From contig NZ_NEGA01000025.1 in the NCBI RefSeq assembly GCF_002135315.1, positions 1 to 37,187 of the forward strand: a stretch of 37,187 nucleotides of DNA, written 5' to 3'. Below, in pieces: positions 24,772 through 33,401 of the stretch. Below the pieces are notes generated by a model that saw only the letters and a program-made list of their open reading frames with translations, had not been told where the DNA came from and searched no databases. The first letter of the stretch is position 1; each line of letters starts with the position of its first letter. Position numbers and translations under genes: made by a program. This stretch comes from Acinetobacter sp. ANC 3903 (GTDB lineage Bacteria; Pseudomonadota; Gammaproteobacteria; Pseudomonadales; Moraxellaceae).

Positions 24772-25434
24772 TTACTCCTCACCTTCACGGATGATCAGTT
24801 GAATTTTGGTTGGGTTATAGGCATTACACGGGTTATTCAGTTGCGGGCAATTTGAGATCAGTACGATCAGATCCATTTCTGCTTGAATCTCGACAAATTT
24901 ACCGGGTGCTGAAATGCCATCATCAAATTTCAAATGACCGTCTGCTGTCACCGGCACATTCATAAAGAAATTAATGTTTGGACCAATATGACGCACATTC
25001 AGCTCATACTTTTTGGCAATCGGATGCTGAGACAACGCCATCATGAAATTATTACGGCAGCTGTGCATTGGGTATTTATCATGCGCATAACGCACGCTGT
25101 TACTTTCACATGAACATGCACCGCCTAAAGTGTCGTGACGGCCGCAGTTGTCATCCTGGATTTTTGCAATCGCATTGCCAAAATTGCTATAAAGCGTGGT
25201 GCCTTTTTCTAAATAAATCTGTTTATTGATCGAAAGCGTATCGCTTGTGCTATAACGCTCTTCAGGATCTCTTGCTGAAATAAATAAGGTATCCACCGCC
25301 TGGTTGCCCTCCAGGTCAACAATACGAAAATACTGTCCTTTCTTGACTTCACCCATCCACGCTTCACCGGCAGGACAGACTTCACTTAATACTGATTTTT
25401 CTAAACCATTTTCTAAATTAGCTAATGCAGTCAT
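24772..25434 (-). CDS. cgdB: Carboxyguanidine deiminase subunit, metal-binding DUF1989 protein (UAAP2 type), 220 aa
   Basis: One of the two DUF1989 proteins formerly called urea-carboxylase-associated, now known to deiminate carboxyguanidine to allophanate and ammonia as a heteromer. It retains the metal-ligand pattern of the family: C97, GRHD with H100, then C107 and C109, and C126 in the HSCRNNF motif. It resembles the DUF1989 domain of Tdm encoded at 9547-11892. The stop is next to the carboxylase start, and the partner subunit is encoded 14 bases upstream. The A/B letter is from memory and could be reversed. Confidence 0.85.
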   Translation of the reverse strand: MTALANLENGLEKSVLSEVCPAGEAWMGEVKKGQYFRIVDLEGNQAVDTLFISARDPEERYSTSDTLSINKQIYLEKGTTLYSNFGNAIAKIQDDNCGRHDTLGGACSCESNSVRYAHDKYPMHSCRNNFMMALSQHPIAKKYELNVRHIGPNINFFMNVPVTADGHLKFDDGISAPGKFVEIQAEMDLIVLISNCPQLNNPCNAYNPTKIQLIIREGEE

Positions 25435-25448
25435 GATGATTCCCCCAA

Positions 25449-26180
25449 TTAAGCGCTGAGTGCGTAGTAACGATTATTATTTTGGAAAGCACGCTGATTT
25501 TGCGGGCATGAATCACGGCAAATATCGGTCTCGGCTAAAGTATTGGCTTTGAACAATGACAATTGAATATCGGCAGGTTGATACTCAGCGCTGTCATCTA
25601 AGGCATGGGGTGCTGCGGACAGGAATAGCAGACAGTCCATTTCAAAACGCAGTTCAATGATCTGATCGGTATGGTCCGATGCCACATAAGACAGCTCACC
25701 GGCATCATTTGGCACAACTTTAGAAAACAGATTCACCGTAGCGCTTAAATCTTGAGTCGATAAGCCAAATTTGGTCATCTCTAACAGCAAGCTGTCACGG
25801 CCATTGCGGTACATGTCATTGCGTGCATCTTGAAAGGTTTTGGTTCCAAACTGTTTTTCAATTTGTACTTTGGTGCTTGGAGCGCATAAAGCATCATTCC
25901 AGCCATGCTCATCTTTGACAATCGATGCCATGACCCGGCCGAGATCTGAATACAACACATGGCCGGTGCTTAAAAATGCGGTATGCTGCCCTTTTAGGCT
26001 GTCGGGCATGTTGTAGCGTTCCAGCTTATCTTCAGCATTGACACAGAACAGGGCAACGTTGGCATTGGCACCCAGTGCCTTGAATTGCAGAATTGCGCCT
26101 TTTTGAATGCGGCCGGACCAGTGATGCCCGCCTGGCAGGATTTCAGTCCATAAAGTGTGATTGTTATGATAGTCGCCCAT
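25449..26180 (-). CDS. cgdA: Carboxyguanidine deiminase subunit, degenerate DUF1989 protein (UAAP1 type), 243 aa
   Basis: First gene of the carboxylase operon. It has the DUF1989 fold (ILPGGHHWSGRIQKGAILQF near the start; DMYRNGRDSLLLEM near 125) but the GRHD motif is replaced by GWND and most cysteine ligands seen in its partner are absent. It is therefore probably the non-metal-binding half of the heteromeric deiminase. The ATG at 26180 is preferred over upstream ATGs (26186 and 26255) because GAGAGG then lies eight bases away and because the longer frame runs into the riboswitch. The A/B letter is uncertain. Confidence 0.85.
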   Translation of the reverse strand: MGDYHNNHTLWTEILPGGHHWSGRIQKGAILQFKALGANANVALFCVNAEDKLERYNMPDSLKGQHTAFLSTGHVLYSDLGRVMASIVKDEHGWNDALCAPSTKVQIEKQFGTKTFQDARNDMYRNGRDSLLLEMTKFGLSTQDLSATVNLFSKVVPNDAGELSYVASDHTDQIIELRFEMDCLLFLSAAPHALDDSAEYQPADIQLSLFKANTLAETDICRDSCPQNQRAFQNNNRYYALSA

Positions 26181-26204
26181 GTGCATGACCTCTCTAAGGT
26201 TTTT

Positions 26205-26343
26205 GTTCCAACCTCCCGGGCTTTTATCCCTCCGTGTAGCTCTGTTTTTTATCAAAACTAAGCCGTGAACTCTCGGTCTCAGGCACAGTATTTTTGCAAA
26301 TAACTGCCCAAATAACTGCCGGAACCCTAGATCACTTTATGCT
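26205..26343 (-). promoter_or_regulatory. Guanidine-I (ykkC) riboswitch
   Basis: On the minus strand the leader contains the conserved core of the ykkC subtype 1 aptamer in order: CTAGGGTTCCGG (26330-26319), ACCGAGAG, ACGGAGGGATAAAAGCCC and GGGAGG ending near 26212. These match the guanidine-I consensus as remembered. It should switch the carboxyguanidine deiminase and carboxylase genes on when guanidine is bound. The aptamer lies 25-160 bases upstream of the first ATG (26180). The P2 5' strand holds a perfect 12-base tandem duplication (26297-26308 and 26309-26320), which is unusual. The expression platform was not resolved: no clear terminator is seen, so translational control is likely. 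Confidence 0.93.
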
Positions 26344-26354
26344 AGAGAGGTAAA

Positions 26355-26370
26355 TGCAAATGATGTGCCA
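26355..26370 (-). promoter_or_regulatory. Sigma-54 promoter of the riboswitch-carboxylase operon
   Basis: On the minus strand TGGCACATCATTTGCA has GG and GC ten bases apart and consensus flanks. The expected start is near 26344, right at the 5' edge of the riboswitch. A TGCACC half-site at 26450-26455 may belong to an NtrC enhancer. Confidence 0.75.
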
Positions 26371-26504
26371 GTTTAGTATTACGATTTTTTGTTTTTATCA
26401 CACTGTATTGGGCATAAAACCATGCATTGCAACGTAATCTTCGCTGCCCTGCACCATGATGAATCAAATTGGCTTGAAGTGCTGAAAGCTTGGGTTTTTA
26501 GCTT

Positions 26505-26783
26505 TTGTCCATCAAAATTCCGCTACTGGATCCTGTTGTCTCACGCTATTGGCTGGAATTTTTAAACGCCCTTGAGGTGGAAATAGGGCGGATGAATACC
26601 GAAGTAGGCTTAGACCATGTCATTGCTTCTAGACCCAGTCGATGGAGGTTGGCTTGTGATAAGAACCGGTTAAACGCTGTATTACACCAGTTTCCTGCAG
26701 GGATGTATCATACACAGGCGCTTAACCCGACGCTAAACAGACAGCTGCTGTTGCGGCAGCTGGCTAAAAAATGGCGGACTTGA
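26505..26783 (+). other. Open frame of 92 codons, doubtful gene
   Basis: A frame opening at a TTG (26505), with an internal ATG at 26592, runs to 26783 and ends seven bases before the convergent acetyltransferase stop. The product (for example RPSRWRLACDKNRLN) has no recognisable domain, and neither start has a convincing ribosome site. It may be chance or a remnant. Otherwise the 26371-26790 interval holds only the upstream region of the riboswitch promoter. Confidence 0.2.
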
Positions 26784-26790
26784 GAAGTTG

Positions 26791-27387
26791 TTACCCGCGG
26801 GGTTTACTGATCAGCCAGTTTAAGTTTTGGCGAACGGCAGGCCACTCATGTTTTACAATACTGTACACATAGGTGTCTCTTAAAATATCGCCAGCCACCA
26901 CCTGATGACTTCTTAAGATACCATCCAGCTTTGCCCCCAGGCGTAAAATTGCGGCCTGACTGCGAACATTAAAAGAAGATGTTCTGAATTCCACCGCAAT
27001 ACAATTCAATTGTTCAAAGGCATGCGCAAGCAGTAATTGCTTAGACTCTGTATTCACCAGTGTGCGCTGTACGGACTGCCGATACCAGGTAGAACCAATT
27101 TCCACACGTCGATGCAGCGGCTCAATATTCATAAAACTGGTCATGCCTAATGCCTGCCCTGTGCTGCGATCTTCTATATAAAAAGGCAGCATACTTCCCG
27201 ACTGTTGTAATGCCAGCCGTCGTTGAATTTCAGCACTCATTTGCTCTGGTGCAGGAATACGCGTATACCACAGCTTCCAGAGTTCGCCATCGCGAACCGC
27301 ATCCACAAGTGCTTCGACCTGGGTTAAATCAAGCGGTCTTAAAATGACCTGTTCACCCACCAATTCAACCGGTTTAATCCACGGCAT
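26791..27387 (-). CDS. GNAT-family N-acetyltransferase (RimJ/RimL-like), 198 aa
   Basis: The layout is that of RimJ/RimL-type acetyltransferases: LVGEQVILRPLDLTQVEALVDAV at the start, a GMTSFMNIEPLHRRVEIGSTWY strand region near 85-110 and the acetyl-CoA-binding part ESKQLLLAHAFEQLNCIAVEFRT with NVRSQAAILRLGAKLDGILR near 150-170. Such enzymes acetylate protein N-termini or small amines; the substrate here is unknown. The ATG at 27387 is preferred over 27402 because GGGGGAG lies six bases upstream. It is monocistronic and not obviously tied to either neighbour pathway. Confidence 0.85.
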   Translation of the reverse strand: MPWIKPVELVGEQVILRPLDLTQVEALVDAVRDGELWKLWYTRIPAPEQMSAEIQRRLALQQSGSMLPFYIEDRSTGQALGMTSFMNIEPLHRRVEIGSTWYRQSVQRTLVNTESKQLLLAHAFEQLNCIAVEFRTSSFNVRSQAAILRLGAKLDGILRSHQVVAGDILRDTYVYSIVKHEWPAVRQNLNWLISKPRG

Positions 27388-27730
27388 GTTGCTCTCCCCC
27401 ATTAGACCGAAATGCTGCCTATACTTTGTGCTTGATGTACTGGATTCGGCAATGCATGCTTCATTTTTGCATCACATGCCGGCATGCACCTGCCCAGGCA
27501 TGTGCCTCATCCAGAATAGCGCAATACTGTTGGTTTTTCCCGGGTTTTAATTGTTCTTCAAGTCGTCGCATTGCTCTTTCGATCAAGCAGTGTAAGGGGA
27601 AATATTTTTCAGCATATAGTCAATCTCTCCAAATTCATGCACCTATTAAAAGCCGTACCACCCATCCAAGAGCCAAACCACCTGCTGAAAAGCAGCACTT
27701 TGCCGGTGAAGCTGAGTGTCCTGTTTGGCA
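27388..27730. other. Intergenic stretch without a supported gene
   Basis: The interval contains the promoter region of the acetyltransferase and the 3' end of the valine operon. An imperfect palindrome, GGCATGCACCTG followed by CAGGCATGTGCC, lies at about 27479-27504. No clear intrinsic terminator for the valine operon was seen. Confidence 0.4.
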
Positions 27731-28756
27731 CTAGGATAGCCTGTCCATAATTTGCTTGAATTTTGCAGCATCTGTTTGCCACTGCGGATTTTTGTCTTTA
27801 TCAATGATCAGTGCCCGTACACCCTCAATAAAATCGCCCTGCTCTAACCAGATATCCTGCAAATCCCGTTCCAGTTGCATACATTTTTCCAGTGACAGGT
27901 TCTGACCGGTCTGCTGCAATTTCAGACTGGCTTGTTTTGCCATCAGCGGGCGTTGCTGCAAGAGAGCCAGCATTTTCTTGGCCCAGTCCTGATTGAGGGC
28001 ATCGCTGGCATGGGCCAGACTGTGTTCAATTTCGTCCAGATGAGGATAGGAAAAATGCTGGTTAATCGGGTCGATGCGTTTTTGTAATTCGCTTTCTAGC
28101 GGATGGGTGATAAATGTACTGATGATTTTTCGGATTTCCACTGGGTTCAAAACAGCTGCCGCGCTCAATGCCGCTTCTAAATCAGCAAAATGTTCACTCG
28201 GCACATGATAATCGACCAGATCCAGATACAGCGCATCACTGCTGCTGATCTGCTCACCGGTCAGTGCCATATAAACGCCGACTTCATCCAGTCGAGACAG
28301 GAAATGGGTTGCACCGACATCAGGGAAAAAGCCAATCGCGGTTTCTGGCATGGCAAAACGTGATTTTTCACTGGTGACCTTGATATGACAGGCCTGAGCC
28401 AATCCAAATCCTCCGCCCAGTACATAGCCATCCATCATCGCGATCACAGGTTTAGGGAAATTGCGCAATGTGCTTAGCATGCTATATTCAGTAGCGAAAA
28501 AATCCTGATATCGGGTATTTCCGGCCTGATAGCTGTCATACAGATAACGGATATCGCCTCCAGCACAGAACGCTTTCGGACTGTTGGAATTGATCAGGAT
28601 AGCTTGCACCTGCGGGTCATGACGCCACTGGTCGAGTTGTGCCTGAATACCCTGAATCATTGGCAGGGTTAAGGCATTTAAATGGCTGGTGCGGTCCAGG
28701 CTGATGATGCCCAGACCTCCTGCGACCCGAATCGCTAAATTATTATCATCACTCAT
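27731..28756 (-). CDS. 3-hydroxyisobutyryl-CoA hydrolase, 341 aa
   Basis: A crotonase-fold hydrolase of valine degradation that releases 3-hydroxyisobutyrate from its CoA ester. The oxyanion-hole segments KAFCAGGDIRYLY near 62-74 and GYVLGGGFGLAQ near 110, then PETAIGFFPDVGATHFLSRL near 140-160 with the active-site glutamate and aspartate, distinguish HIBCH from ordinary hydratases (about 260 aa), as does the longer length. AGGA nine bases upstream supports the start at 28756. It is last in the six-gene operon, 23 bases after the hydratase gene, and its product feeds MmsB. Confidence 0.9.
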   Translation of the reverse strand: MSDDNNLAIRVAGGLGIISLDRTSHLNALTLPMIQGIQAQLDQWRHDPQVQAILINSNSPKAFCAGGDIRYLYDSYQAGNTRYQDFFATEYSMLSTLRNFPKPVIAMMDGYVLGGGFGLAQACHIKVTSEKSRFAMPETAIGFFPDVGATHFLSRLDEVGVYMALTGEQISSSDALYLDLVDYHVPSEHFADLEAALSAAAVLNPVEIRKIISTFITHPLESELQKRIDPINQHFSYPHLDEIEHSLAHASDALNQDWAKKMLALLQQRPLMAKQASLKLQQTGQNLSLEKCMQLERDLQDIWLEQGDFIEGVRALIIDKDKNPQWQTDAAKFKQIMDRLS

Positions 28757-28779
28757 TCTTTTTGTTCCTATTATGATTT

Positions 28780-29553
28780 TTATTGATGGGTAAATTGGGC
28801 TGGACGTTTTTCCACAAAGGCCTGCATGCCTTCTTTCTGGTCAGCACCGGCAAAAATGGAATGGAAAACCCGGCGTTCAAAACGCAGACCTTCAGCCAGA
28901 CTCACTTCAAAAGCCCGGTTAATCGACTCTTTAATCATCATCACTGCCGGCAAGGATTTCTCGGCAATTTTTTCCGCCGCTTGCAGGGTGTGTTGCAGCA
29001 GTTCTTCCTTGGCAAAGACCCGTGCCACCAGCCCACTTTGCTCGGCTTCCTGTGCTCCCATGTGTCGTGCAGTCAGGCACATTTCCATGGCTTTGGCCTT
29101 GCCGATGGCCAGGGTTAAACGCTGGGTGCCGCCAATGCCGGGCAACACACCTAAGGTGACTTCAGGCAGACCAAATTTTGCATTGTCGGCACAGTAAATA
29201 AAGTCGCACATCAGCGCCAATTCGCAACCGCCGCCCAAGGCATAGCCACTGACCGCGGCAATCAAAGGCTTACGGCGCTGGGCAATCCGGTCGGCCAGAC
29301 TGAAAAAATCATCCAGATAAATTTGCGGAAAAGTTAAATCGGCCATTTCCTTAATATCGGCACCGGCAGCAAAGGCTTTTTCCGAACCGGTAATCACGAT
29401 ACAGCCGATGGTCGGGTCTTTTTCCAGCTGATCCAGGGCTTGATTGACTTCGACAATCAGCTGGTTATTCAATGCATTTAACGCCTGAGGACGGTTTAAG
29501 GTAATCAATCCGACACCGTTACGCTGTTCGAGTAAAATGGTTTGCCATTGCAT
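28780..29553 (-). CDS. Enoyl-CoA hydratase (methacrylyl-CoA hydratase role), 257 aa
   Basis: A standard crotonase-family hydratase: [13 protein letters not shown] near 60-72, [17 protein letters not shown] near 104-120, and the catalytic glutamates in [20 protein letters not shown] near 130-150. In this operon it most likely hydrates methacrylyl-CoA to 3-hydroxyisobutyryl-CoA. The ATG at 29553 is preferred over 29592 because AAGGA lies eight bases upstream and the longer frame would overlap the acyl-CoA dehydrogenase gene. Confidence 0.9.
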   Translation of the reverse strand: MQWQTILLEQRNGVGLITLNRPQALNALNNQLIVEVNQALDQLEKDPTIGCIVITGSEKAFAAGADIKEMADLTFPQIYLDDFFSLADRIAQRRKPLIAAVSGYALGGGCELALMCDFIYCADNAKFGLPEVTLGVLPGIGGTQRLTLAIGKAKAMEMCLTARHMGAQEAEQSGLVARVFAKEELLQHTLQAAEKIAEKSLPAVMMIKESINRAFEVSLAEGLRFERRVFHSIFAGADQKEGMQAFVEKRPAQFTHQ

Positions 29554-29575
29554 GATAAAAATCCTTTTTAATTGG

Positions 29576-30703
29576 TTATAAACTGCGTGCAATCACCAAG
29601 CGCTGAATATCGCTGGTGCCTTCATAGATCTGACAAATCCGCGCATCGCGATAAATACGTTCAATCGGAAAATCTTTCAGATAACCATAGCCACCAAAAA
29701 TCTGTAAGGCTTTGGAACAGACACGTTCGGCCATTTCCGAAGCAAATAGTTTGGCCATGGAGGCTTCAGTCAAACAGCTTTCACCAGCTTCCTTTTTACG
29801 TGCGGCAAAATGGACCAGTTGACGTGCCGCTTCAATTTCGGTGGCCATGCTGGCCAGCCTGAATGCAATCGCCTGCTGCTCAAAAATCGGTTTGCCAAAG
29901 GCCACGCGGTCATGCGCATATTTACTGGCTTCTTCTAAAGCGGCACGCGCCAGACCGACCGCTTGTGCGGCAATACCAATCCGTCCACCTTCCAGATTGG
30001 CCAGGGCGATTTTCAGGCCTTCACCTTCTGCACCGAGTCTTAAACTTTCATGAATGCGCATATCGGTTAAGGCAATCTGACAGGTATCCGAAGCATGCAG
30101 GCCCAGTTTTTCTTCCACCCGGATCACTTCATAGCCGGGAGTATCGCGCGGAACCAGAAAAGCACTCATGCCTTTTTTACCCGCAGTCGGATCGGTGACG
30201 GCAAAGACAATAATCATTCCGGCATTATTTCCAGAAGTAATAAACTGTTTGGCACCATTGATGATGTAGTGATCGCCATCTTTGACCGCACGGGTTTTAA
30301 TTGCAGCAGCATCCGAGCCAGTATGCGGTTCGGTCAGGGCAAAAGCACCAATCATTTCACCTTGGGCCAACGGCTTTAAAAATTGCTGCTTTTGCTGTTC
30401 GGTTCCGAACTTGAGAATCGGTACACAACCGACCGAGTTGTGCACGCTCATAATCGCAGAAGTTGCACCATCGGCTGCGGCGATTTCTTCCAGCGCCAGC
30501 ACATAGGCCAATGTGCCTGTACCAGAGCCACCCCATTCCTCGGGAATCAGCATGCCCAGAAAACCTAACTCGCCCATTTGAGCCAACGCATCTTTGGGAA
30601 AGATGCCTTTTTGATCCCACTCGCCGGCATGTGGTTTAATCTGTTCCTGGGCAAAGCTCTTGGCCATATCCTGAATCAGGTGTTGTTCTTCTGTAAATTG
30701 CAT
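29576..30703 (-). CDS. Acyl-CoA dehydrogenase (isobutyryl-CoA dehydrogenase role), 375 aa
   Basis: An FAD-dependent acyl-CoA dehydrogenase of normal length. [17 protein letters not shown] near 125 and [19 protein letters not shown] near 160 form the flavin/substrate region. The C-terminal [15 protein letters not shown] contains the catalytic glutamate of the short-chain/branched family. In this operon oxidation of isobutyryl-CoA to methacrylyl-CoA is the likely step. The ATG at 30703 is chosen for AAGGA seven bases upstream. The acyl-CoA synthetase gene precedes it by 59 bases. Confidence 0.9.
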   Translation of the reverse strand: MQFTEEQHLIQDMAKSFAQEQIKPHAGEWDQKGIFPKDALAQMGELGFLGMLIPEEWGGSGTGTLAYVLALEEIAAADGATSAIMSVHNSVGCVPILKFGTEQQKQQFLKPLAQGEMIGAFALTEPHTGSDAAAIKTRAVKDGDHYIINGAKQFITSGNNAGMIIVFAVTDPTAGKKGMSAFLVPRDTPGYEVIRVEEKLGLHASDTCQIALTDMRIHESLRLGAEGEGLKIALANLEGGRIGIAAQAVGLARAALEEASKYAHDRVAFGKPIFEQQAIAFRLASMATEIEAARQLVHFAARKKEAGESCLTEASMAKLFASEMAERVCSKALQIFGGYGYLKDFPIERIYRDARICQIYEGTSDIQRLVIARSL

Positions 30704-30762
30704 CGATTCTTCCTTCAATCTCTTTAATTTGATCTTTTATTCAATCTGCTGGCTTTGGCTGC

Positions 30763-32412
30763 TTATGCTGTCTTGGCCTGCTGCTTGTTGATTTCCTGAT
30801 TGCGCAGTAAAAAGCGCTGAATCTTGCCACTCGGGGTTTTCGGAAGTTCAGTCACAAATTCAATCAGGCGCGGATAGGCATGTGCAGACAGACGCTTTTT
30901 CACAAACTGTCCCAGTTCCTGTTGCAGCTCGGCAGTTGCAGGAGAATGGCTGGCCAGAATCACAAAGGCTTTAATGATTTCGGTCCGCTCTGGATCGGGT
31001 ACACCTATCACCGCCGCTTCGATCACCGCGTCATGCTCCAGCAAGGCACTCTCGACATCAAACGGACCGACCCGATAACCTGAGGTGGTAATGACATCAT
31101 CACTGCGTCCGACAAAACTCATACTGCCATCAGCATGAATTTCGGCGGTATCTCCGGTTAAATAGTAATGGCCGACAAAAGGTGACTTGCGGCTTTCTTC
31201 ATAGCCCGAAAACCACATCATCGGCGACTGGCTGATATCCACCGCCAGAATACCCGGAACGTCAGCCGCTAATTCATGGCCCTGTTCATCGACAACTGCA
31301 ATCCGGTAACCCGGGCTGGCAAAGCCTGCCGAACCTGAATGCACCGGATGTTCCAGTGCATGATGGTTACACACCACCATACCGACTTCAGTCTGGCCAT
31401 AATGGTCATAAATCGGCACATCCAGCACCTCTTTAAACCAGCGGATCACTTCCGGATTTAACGGTTCTCCGGCACTACTGACCACGCGCAACTTGCCGCG
31501 CAGCTGGGCCATCTGGGCAGGATCAGCTGCCATCATCATACGGTAAGCGGTCGGTGCACCAGCCAGATTGGTGATGCCATATTCCTTGACGATTTCGCAG
31601 ACACTTTCGGCATTAAAACCGCCTTCATAAAACAGGGTCGCGTGTCCGAGCAGTAAGGGTCCGGTAATCGCATAGTACAAACCATAAGCCCAGCCCGGAT
31701 CGGCAATATTCCAGAAGGCGTCGTCCTCGGTGAGACCGATGGCATTGTGCATATAGCCGGCAAAAGCAATCAGCGCTTTCAGCGGAACTTTTAACGGTTT
31801 GGCTGGCCCGGTGGTGCCCGAGGTAAACATCAGTAAAAATGGCTCATCTATACCGAGCATTTCCAGTTCACAGTTTTCCGCTTGCCGGTTCAGCACCCTC
31901 CAGAAGCTGAGATCCTGCGGATAGACTTCGGCCTGCAGTTCAGCCTGTACCGTCACAATCGGGGGACAGTTGCTGATCTCGGATAATTTTTCCCGATTGG
32001 CCAGATCAGTCACCACCAGCTTGCTTTGCGCCAGCTGAATACGATGCTCAATAGCTTTAGGGCCAAAGGCGGTAAATAAAGGCTGATACACTGCACCAAT
32101 GCGCCAGGTTGCTAAAATGGTAATGATCAGCTCTGGGGTGCGCGGCAATAAGCCGGAAACGCGGTCGCCTTTACCAATGCCCTGTGACTTTAAAAAGTTG
32201 GCAAACTGACTGGAATATTTCTTCAGCTCGCGAAAGCTGTATTGTTCTTTGCGGCCATCTTTGCCATACCAGTACAAGGCAATCGCATCGGAATCGGCAT
32301 GCCGGTCACAACATTCATAACAGGCATTCACTGCCTGCATCGAACCGGACAAATACTGCTTTGCCACCGCATCTAAATCAAAGTTTTCAACCGTTTTTTG
32401 ATAATTTAACAT
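30763..32412 (-). CDS. AMP-forming acyl-CoA synthetase, 549 aa
   Basis: An ANL-superfamily ligase with the P-loop FTSGTTGPAKPLKV near 200, the A5 motif YDHYGQTEVGM near 320, the TGD-containing hinge region YLTGDTAEIHADG and the terminal catalytic lysine in PKTPSGKIQRFLLR near 530. It resembles medium/short-chain acyl-CoA synthetases (AcsM type). In the valine operon it may activate isobutyrate or propionate. GAGG eight bases upstream supports the start at 32412. Substrate cannot be fixed by eye. Confidence 0.88.
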   Translation of the reverse strand: MLNYQKTVENFDLDAVAKQYLSGSMQAVNACYECCDRHADSDAIALYWYGKDGRKEQYSFRELKKYSSQFANFLKSQGIGKGDRVSGLLPRTPELIITILATWRIGAVYQPLFTAFGPKAIEHRIQLAQSKLVVTDLANREKLSEISNCPPIVTVQAELQAEVYPQDLSFWRVLNRQAENCELEMLGIDEPFLLMFTSGTTGPAKPLKVPLKALIAFAGYMHNAIGLTEDDAFWNIADPGWAYGLYYAITGPLLLGHATLFYEGGFNAESVCEIVKEYGITNLAGAPTAYRMMMAADPAQMAQLRGKLRVVSSAGEPLNPEVIRWFKEVLDVPIYDHYGQTEVGMVVCNHHALEHPVHSGSAGFASPGYRIAVVDEQGHELAADVPGILAVDISQSPMMWFSGYEESRKSPFVGHYYLTGDTAEIHADGSMSFVGRSDDVITTSGYRVGPFDVESALLEHDAVIEAAVIGVPDPERTEIIKAFVILASHSPATAELQQELGQFVKKRLSAHAYPRLIEFVTELPKTPSGKIQRFLLRNQEINKQQAKTA

Positions 32413-32499
32413 TTTAAAAACCTCAGCCTGAATTTATCGTTATTACTGACAAGGTATTGTTGATGAAGCGAGTCCTTGCTCCATTGAATCATTAAGTTT

Positions 32500-33390
32500 T
32501 TAAGCAGGTGTTGTGGTGTATTGATGCATGATGCTGGAAAAATCCAGATGGGCATGACCGTCCTGACACAGCTGTTGATAGAGTTTTTGTACCATGCTGC
32601 CCAGAACCACCGGCTGCTCGGCCTGTTGCGCGGCATCGACCGCCAGACCCAGATCTTTCAGCATCAGTTGTGCGGCAAAACCGTCGGTATACCCCCGTGA
32701 TGATGGTGCATTGGCACAGATATCCGGCCAGGGATTATAGATTTCAGAACTCCAGCAACGTCCGGTAGAGCTGTTGATTACCCCAGCCAGGGCCTGTGGA
32801 TCAATCCCCAGTTTGGCCCCGAGCGCCATTCCTTCTGCCACGGCAGTCATGGAAATACCCAGAATCAGGTTATTACAGATTTTGGCCACCTGTCCTGTTC
32901 CCACAGCGCCACAATGCACCAGATTTTTACCCATGCAGCTGAGAACCGGTTTAACCGCTTCAAAGGTGGCATCATCGGCACCAACCATAAAGGTTAAAGT
33001 GCCGTCTTTGGCCCCTAAAGTTCCGCCGGATACCGGTGCATCACAGACGCGAACCTGTTTGGCCTGCGCTGCTGCGGCAATCTCCTGAATGGTTTGCGGG
33101 TCAATGGTGCTGCTATCGATACACAAACTACCCGCTTGAAGTACGTTCAAAATACCGTGTTCACCGAGATAGACGTCACGAACATGCTTGGCTGCGGGCA
33201 ACATACTGACCACAACCTCTGCCTGCTTGGCAGCGGCTTGTGGACTGTCACAGACGATGCCACCGGCTGCTGCAAAATGCTGTAGTGCTGTTTCACTGAG
33301 GTCGTAACCAAACACTTGGTGTCCTGACTTGAGCAGATTCTGCGCCATCGAGCCGCCCATATTGCCTAGACCAATAAATGCAATCTTCAT
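32500..33390 (-). CDS. mmsB: 3-hydroxyisobutyrate dehydrogenase, 296 aa
   Basis: An NAD-dependent beta-hydroxyacid dehydrogenase: nucleotide-binding GLGNMGGSMA at 7-16, substrate-binding DAPVSGGTLGAKDGTL near 117-132 and catalytic K170 in GTGQVAKICNN. It oxidises 3-hydroxyisobutyrate to methylmalonate semialdehyde, the substrate of MmsA encoded 11 bases upstream. AAGGAG seven bases before the ATG overlaps the mmsA stop, so translation is likely coupled. Confidence 0.95.
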   Translation of the reverse strand: MKIAFIGLGNMGGSMAQNLLKSGHQVFGYDLSETALQHFAAAGGIVCDSPQAAAKQAEVVVSMLPAAKHVRDVYLGEHGILNVLQAGSLCIDSSTIDPQTIQEIAAAAQAKQVRVCDAPVSGGTLGAKDGTLTFMVGADDATFEAVKPVLSCMGKNLVHCGAVGTGQVAKICNNLILGISMTAVAEGMALGAKLGIDPQALAGVINSSTGRCWSSEIYNPWPDICANAPSSRGYTDGFAAQLMLKDLGLAVDAAQQAEQPVVLGSMVQKLYQQLCQDGHAHLDFSSIMHQYTTTPA

Positions 33391-33401
33391 GCTGATACTC
33401 C

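Noticed and set aside
26189..26351. A nine-base inverted repeat links the 5' edge of the riboswitch leader (26343-26351) to the ribosome-binding region of the first gene (26188-26196), suggesting sequestration of the ribosome site.
   Set aside because: If transcription starts at the position set by the sigma-54 element (about 26344), most of the 5' arm is not in the RNA. Only an upstream promoter would make it functional, and none was seen.
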